From: Axinella damicornis
Lineage: Eukaryota > Porifera > Demospongiae > Axinellida > Axinellidae
Reading direction: 5' to 3'
NCBI GenBank assembly: GCA_963931865.1
Contig: OZ007505.1
Location: 4,906,824-4,970,823, forward strand
Length of the DNA: 64,000 nt
Part shown: piece after piece, positions 59,701 through 64,000 of the stretch
How positions within the stretch are numbered: position 1 is the stretch's first letter
Layout: each line of letters begins with the position of its first letter
The notes under the pieces: model-generated
The model's input: only the letters and a program-made list of their open reading frames with translations
What the model was told of the DNA's origin: nothing
Database searches by the model: none
Translations under genes and position numbers: made by a program

Positions 59701-62700
59701 AGATAACAAGTGTGATGAAATATTCAGTCACAAAATTTACTGTTATGCTAGTCACATGATCTTCAACCAATCATAATACATATCTCACATGACATATGTA
59801 ATGACACTGCAGGTCAGTTTTATGAATTATCGCATTGAAGGACAGTGAAATCATTAACCCTACGGCAGCCTATTTAATTCGGTGTAAGCAGAGAGTGACA
59901 AGGCGCTCAGTATAGGGAGAAGAGCGCCTGGTATCCACTATGGGGAGAAGAGCGCCTGGTATCCACTATGGGGAGAAGAGTGCCTGGCTCCACTGGATAC
60001 CAGGCGCTCTTCTCCCCATACCGAGCACCTGAATGAGCAATGCAGGGGACAAGCCATGCCGAAATCAGTGTCAAGATCTTGACTGTGGTCGCAGATTAAG
60101 GGCAGGCTGTAAAACACAGACACAGAGGGTACAGCACTAGATGGTAATGATAATCTATGTGGGGTGGTCACTTGTTTACCTTGGACACACTACAATACAC
60201 CACTAACTAGGTTACTGGTAAGCCAGTCAGTATTAGGGGTATGTTTCTATCATTCAGAAGGACAATGCCTTGGGTCCAACACTTTTCTCTGAGCTTCTAT
60301 CTCTCCAACAAACTGAAATTGAAGGTCAAGTGTGGTCGCTGCACCACTAGGTTTATTTATGTGTGCATGTAACTGTTGCTGTTCCAGTGAAGGAAGGGGG
60401 CATTTAAATTCAATGTCCAACTTCCAATCATGTCATTACCGACGAAGGAGGAAATCTCCTTATAAGGCTACTGTAAATTCTGATACTAGTCACGTAGGGC
60501 TACATCAGGGCTTGTGTCTCCGTATCAAACAAGTCACGCACTATCTAGCATGGCATGAGATATAGCCCTGCGATGTGTCCAAATTGGCACGACACAAGTA
60601 CATGCACATTGCCCAATCATGCCAAGGACGTATGCTCAATATATCTCCCTATGAGTGTGATTTGAATTTGGGCCCCTCTGAATAATAACATGCAGGTTTA
60701 TAGGCTCTGTAACTCACTGGACAGACTAGTGTGATCTGTTCCCATGTAGACTTCACTTCACTGCTTCCAGCTGGAGGAGAGGGAGAGAGGGAAGGAGGGG
60801 GGAGGGAGAGAGGGAAGGTGGGTGAGAAGGTGGGAGGGAGGGGGAGGGAGGGAGGGTGGGAAGGAGGGGAGGGAAGTGGGAGGGGGAAGGGAGGGTGGGA
60901 GGGAGAGTGGGAATGAGTGGGGAGGAGGAGATCAAAGGTGGGAGGGGGGAGGGTGGGAAGGAGGGAGAGTGGGAGGGAGTGGGGAGGAAGAGAGGGAAAG
61001 TGGGAGGGTGGGGGAGGAAGGGTGGTAGGGTGGGAAGGAGGGGAGGGAAGTGGGAGGGGGTAGGGAGGGTGGGATGGAGAGTAGGAAGGAGGGGAGGAAG
61101 GTGAGAGGGAGGGGGAGGGAAGGTGGGAGGAGGGGAGGGGAGAGTGGGAAGGAGGGGGAGGGGAGAGTGGGAAGGAGGGGGAGGTAGATCAAATTTCCTC
61201 CAGCCAATCATGCAGGCCAGGATGCTTCCATAGGAAGACCACCGCCTAGTGAAGATGTCCCTTGAGTGTCATATATATAGCTGTGCTACCAGATATATCA
61301 CACAACATATACAGCTAGTGTGCGTATTACATGACCTAGCCTAAACAACAGATACCCTGAAGCCTACCACGGCACATTAATAACTCACCAACGTTCCTGA
61401 ATTTGTAATCCATCGGAGGCTTCTTCAATAACTCCTGGAGAATGTGCCAAGCGCTCTTCTCAACAGGCAAAGAGTGATAGGGTTGAGTGAACCCCCCAAC
61501 TACACGGGACGTGCTACCAATAGAATAGTTTGCTTTCGTACTACCACTTGCATATCCGTTTGTCTTCAAAAATGGTTGCAGCTGCTTGAAACGCTGCACA
61601 CATGATGGTGTGGTTGGGCTCACAATGTGGCCGCAGTGAGAAGTTCTGGTGTACGTGGGGCTGCTGCTGAGGTGGTAGAGGGGACTAGTGCAGAGGGGAC
61701 TAGTGCAGGAGTTGGATGGAGGACTCAGTACCTGAGGGTAGGGTGGCGGCGGTGGCAGTGTTTGTGAGCAAGTGTGGGGGTAGGACTGGGAGTGGAATGG
61801 ATATGGATGTCGGGGGGAGGTGGGGGAATACACAGGAGATGTGTACGGAGGGAACTGCGGTTGGACCGTTTGTGACTGCGATGAAAGCGTATTAATGTAC
61901 AGCTGGGCAGGCCGTGAACTTGGGACTTGTACGAATTTCCCCAAGTGTCTTAGCGGAACCCGAATACTGTTCACAATGTGCCCATTAGAGGGCTGCAACT
62001 GTACAACCCCCGCAGTGCCCTCAATGTCCACAAGGATTCCAATTCTCCCTCCTGTCGGTCCAGCAATCACCTTTATCGGGTCACTCTGCCGAGGAGTTGT
62101 CGGTTGGAGGTAGTCGCACGGTATCCTTATATCCTGACGGCTATCATAGACACGTACGCACGCTACGTGGTCGACAACGCTTCTAACCATACCCTTCTTT
62201 CCATGAAGCTGAATGTCATGAAGATTAGCTTTCAAGGTCACTTCAACGTTGGTGAATTGACTGAAGTCCAACCAACTGTCACTGGCCGAGTTCGAACTGG
62301 GGCTGGGAAAGGTTGTAGTCACCTGGGCTGTGGTAGTGCATAGGGTGGTAGCTGATTGATCACAAGTGTACCACGGCCTGCAGAATAACACAACAAAGTG
62401 ATCATAAATAATAACAGAGTGACTTATGACTAGCGATCGGGTTCAAATCTTTCTGCAGACACATTTCTCTCACCAAAGTATGCACTGAAAAGGGATGACG
62501 TATGTCATATTATGTAATTGTGACAAAACATCACACTCAGTTCCAGAGATTCTGCTCTCTCAGTCACTAACGCTGACCATGATGCTGTAGATTCCCCAGC
62601 CATTCAGCCAGGCACGCCTCCATCGGGAGTAATACTAGTACTGGTTGTAATCCCGGGGTGTGTTAACCATCTGCCTGAGTGAATGCTCTTGCTGCCAACT

Positions 62701-63716
62701 TCTGTCTCTCTTGCATGGTCATGTATACAGTCACACAGAAGGCCTTGTTTTGATGTATCTCTATACAGGTAGAGCCACTGGACCAACAGCAGAAGCCTAT
62801 ATCTGATTGTAGCACAGGCAAATAAATGTACTAGGCTCAATCTCTGGCCTAGTTTCTATGTCATCCCTAGACTTGTCAGGCCAGGAATGGCCTGGGAATG
62901 AGGTTGATGAATCAGCCTAAGAACAGCTTGGGAATAAGGTTAAGGAAATCAGGCAAGGAATGGCGGTCAAGAATATCCTGCAGTACGAGTGGTTTGCCAG
63001 GGAATGAAGTTAGCAAAGTGAAGCTAACAATGGCGTGCAAGGAATACAGCCTGGGAATGAGGGCTAGGATTGGCCTGGTGCTATACAAACTCATTTAAAA
63101 TTTGTGAGTACAATACGGCTGACGGTATTCAGAATACGAATTGTAAATCCGAGGGTTGTATAATCCAGTAAATATATACAGCCTTAGCTGAATATTGGCT
63201 CTGCATGGACAGCACCTTGTTAATAGTATGGAGAACCACCTGAACACGGTCTAAGCAAGAACATGCCTCTAACCCAGTTCAGTATACATGTATACACAAG
63301 TACCACCAACAGTCTATAAAAGTCCCATTACGGCTCGACAACAACTACAAGCAGAGTTACAAGGCCTCATATGAAGCATGCAATTCAGTCCAGTGAGACA
63401 ACCATGGGATCCTGTCTGACTCTCTGATGTGGCCCTAACAAACCCTACACCACTGGCACATGTACAGCAAAATGAGCCAGCAGTCAGATATCTGACATGA
63501 CCCACTTCAGCTATACCTCCAACTGTTGGTGTTACAGGGGGGAGTGGGTGAGCCCAGAGAAGCCTGGCTGGGCGGTGGCGGAGTGCTGTCCTCTGTGACG
63601 GCATAATTGTTAATGAAGGCGGAGATGGTGGGGTCCTGGAAGATGTCGTTGATAAGTTGGTCCAGGGTACTACTATTTTCGCCCCACTCTTCGCTCAGTT
63701 GGCTCTCAAACGCCAT
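52066..63716 (-). CDS. SPT5-type KOW module fused to PIAS-type SP-RING and SIM
   Basis: Exons in gene order: 63517-63716, 61389-62377, 60718-60770, 59656-59687, 58808-58876, 53739-53855, 53249-53328, about 52892-52985 (5' border unresolved) and 52066-52119/52122. From 63716 to 53249 all phases agree. Residues ~90-200 match the SPT5 C-terminal KOW module (GKKGMVRSV, CDYLQPTTP, IKVIAGP, GILVDIEGTAGVV, LRHLGKF). A Pro/Ser/Tyr-rich tract with VYSPTSPR follows, then LQELLKK and an SP-RING: CPLSQRRLLYPCRS, HCKHLQCFDAESYINFN, WKCPLCHKYAPY, and EVEFDKNGLWRPV. The protein ends CEVIDLTCDSDDET, a SUMO-interacting motif like that of PIAS. SP-RING proteins are SUMO E3 ligases acting in the nucleus. The N-terminal ~66 residues are unrecognised, and no SAP or PINIT domain is visible. 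Confidence 0.8.
52234..52275. mobile_element. Small foldback copy of GCCTCGTTCCCAGGC family
   Basis: GCCTCGTTCCCAGGC on the left and its exact complement on the right, ~42 bp in total. The left flank reads TT rather than TA. Confidence 0.65.
52310..52650 (+). repeat. Degenerate repeat (GCTGCTGCTCCCTGATTG)
   Basis: Four to six ~30 bp units followed by ggaggttgtagtcaagtacaaaggt. A related stretch is at 21690-21870. Open frames here are artefacts of the repeat. Confidence 0.6.
53334..53364 (+). repeat. (GT)n at a PIAS-like gene acceptor
   Basis: On the gene's sense strand this is (CA)n ending in CGTACACAG, the acceptor of exon 53249-53328. Confidence 0.9.
53665..53738 (+). repeat. (CA)n at a PIAS-like gene donor
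   Basis: On the gene's sense strand it is (GT)n beginning exactly at the donor CAG|GTGTGTGTG of exon 53739-53855. Confidence 0.92.
54106..54387 (+). mobile_element. LTR with tRNA-Leu-type primer binding site
   Basis: A 263 bp segment begins TGTAAGGG and ends CCCTTACA (54361-54368). After two bases comes TGGTGGCAGCAGTGGGA, which would be complementary to a tRNA-Leu-like 3' end. This is the layout of a 5' LTR plus primer binding site. No gag or pol frame and no matching 3' LTR were found in the following kilobase, so it is a remnant. Confidence 0.5.
55511..55543. mobile_element. 33 bp TA-flanked foldback copy
   Basis: GCCTCGTTCCCAGGC then GGGAACGAGGC between TA dinucleotides (55509-55510 and 55544-55545), inside the 4.95 kb PIAS-like intron. 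Confidence 0.7.
55845..56858. mobile_element. ~1 kb element with ATGATGACATCATTGTT-type inverted ends
   Basis: The left end reads ..atgatgacatcatcgttatcgcggtagccggaggagg; the right end (56800-56858) is its near complement. No convincing transposase frame. The copy at 50200-50310 would be a minimal hairpin version. Confidence 0.5.
57640..58090 (-). repeat. Degenerate dispersed repeat, possibly an old transposase tail
   Basis: Stretches match 13670-13800 and 21480-21590 (ctgccatcgagt, tacaagtccaaac, gggagacagatcgacac). The minus strand has a short frame with a basic/acidic tract followed by C-x-x-x-x-x-x-W-C-Q and YYHKHC, faintly like a degenerate zinc-binding end. Not a gene. Confidence 0.45.
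58480..58715 (+). repeat. GCATGTGCTGGTCACATGCTACAGTTG minisatellite
   Basis: About seven units of 18-27 bp, in the intron following the SP-RING exon at 58808-58876. Confidence 0.85.
59090..59320 (+). repeat. Diverged relative of the 10955-11280 repeat
   Basis: Shares gtgaccctcaac.aatcag, ttgggca and cgcactc.cctt.ggct.gtg in the same order as 10955-11220. It is an intronic dispersed repeat. Confidence 0.5.
59915..60035. repeat. Tandem plus inverted GAGCGCCTGGTATCCA repeats
   Basis: Three direct ~30 bp units (tatggggagaagagcgcctggtatccac) followed by an inverted copy, giving a strong hairpin. A single related copy lies near 8930-8990. Confidence 0.75.
60771..61192 (+). repeat. GGGAGG/GGAAGG purine minisatellite at an SP-RING acceptor
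   Basis: ~420 bp of purine units. On the gene's sense strand it is polypyrimidine and runs into the CTCCTCCAG acceptor of exon 60718-60770. Confidence 0.92.
61389..62377 (-). other. KOW-module exon of the PIAS-like gene
   Basis: A 989 nt exon, phase 2 in and phase 1 out. It starts PWYTCDQSATT. The SPT5-like segment spans about 61920-62290, followed by a low-complexity Pro/Ser/Tyr/Gln region (about 61640-61920). A Ser/Lys/Leu part ends WHILQELLKKPPMDYKFRNV. In SPT5 the same ~110-residue module forms the very C-terminus, after the CTR repeats; here it is near the N-terminus. Confidence 0.8.
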
Positions 63717-64000
63717 CGAGTCATAGTCCGGTAGTTCCGTAGCCTTTATTGGAAGTTTTACGATCTAGATACAGTCAACTCATCCAACTGTACGGTACCC
63801 GCCATCTATAGCGCTAGCTCTACATGTAGTTTCATCAACAAGCTGCCTGCCCTGAACATTTGTGCAATTGTGACGTCATTATTCAATATTCTGAATGGTT
63901 CGAATAAATAGAGCATGTACTATGTACATACAGCAAGAGCAGTGAGCAGAGTTGCGTTGTGATTTATAGATCAATGCAAGATCAAGAACAACTTGATGTT
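63717..64000. other. 5' flank of the PIAS-like gene
   Basis: Should contain its 5' UTR and promoter. No clear TATA box, no other gene. The strand-opposite ATAGAGCATG region near 63910 has no long frame. Confidence 0.4.

Larger units (their letters stand above)
53249..60770 (-). other. SP-RING exons of the PIAS-like gene
   Basis: Five exons carry the zinc finger. The Cys/His ligands are C (TLVCP), C-x-H (VHCKHLQC) and the pair CPLC, as in the SP-RING of PIAS and ZMIZ. A ~20-residue Lys/Ser/Gln insertion (53800-53855) lies between NFNYTQK and the KRWKCPLC segment. The intron between 58808 and 53855 is 4.95 kb and holds an LTR, a ~1 kb TIR element and degenerate repeats. Confidence 0.82.

Overview
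The window is nuclear DNA of an animal, probably an early-branching one; a sponge is my best guess, held with low confidence. The genes have many short introns with GT-AG junctions. The proteins are animal types: KATNAL2, TFIP11, FEM1, LANCL, a PIAS-type SP-RING protein, and a secreted TSP1/Ig/PLAC matrix protein. Introns and spacers are crowded with small DNA transposons, SINEs and very long microsatellites. No bacterial-style operons, CRISPR arrays or phage genes were seen.

Layout. 210-3169 (+): the last five coding exons of katanin-like KATNAL2, cut by the window start. 3879-5213: two nearly identical ~602 bp piggyBac-like MITEs in tandem. 5902-29940 (-): an 11-exon gene for a secreted protein of about 2290 residues. 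Its order is signal peptide, TSP1, two large blocks of a repeat I do not recognise (11 copies of a G-x-G-x-L-Y-V ... A-F-F/Y-T signature), two Ig domains, a row of TSP1 modules and a PLAC-like C-terminus. Its 8.6 kb central intron holds a foldback transposon, a hAT-like MITE that still carries a short ORF, a TA-flanked MITE and a Penelope-like fragment. 29941-32918: spacer with a partial duplicate of the TFIP11 3' end and two 5S-rRNA-like SINE copies. 32919-42777 (-): TFIP11, a spliceosome disassembly factor, about 19 exons. 44341-46512 (+): a single-exon FEM1-type ankyrin protein. 46738-51000 (+): a five-exon LanC-like protein. 52066-63716 (-): a gene joining an SPT5-type C-terminal KOW module to a PIAS-type SP-RING and a terminal SUMO-interacting motif.

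The neighbours look like unrelated housekeeping and matrix genes, although several touch ubiquitin/SUMO or RNA processing (FEM1, the PIAS-like gene, TFIP11). The two most interesting items are the KOW/SP-RING architecture, whose exon phases agree across the fusion, and the unrecognised repeat in the matrix protein, whose assembled exons give an uninterrupted multiple of three (6873 nt). A third is that microsatellites and polypyrimidine minisatellites directly form or abut many splice sites here, including one intron with (GT)n at its donor and (CA)n at its acceptor.

Limits: all exon borders were read by eye from frame, phase and consensus. Two junctions are unresolved (TFIP11 between 38031 and 37617; the PIAS-like gene near 52980). 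Family calls rest on remembered family motifs, not on a search.
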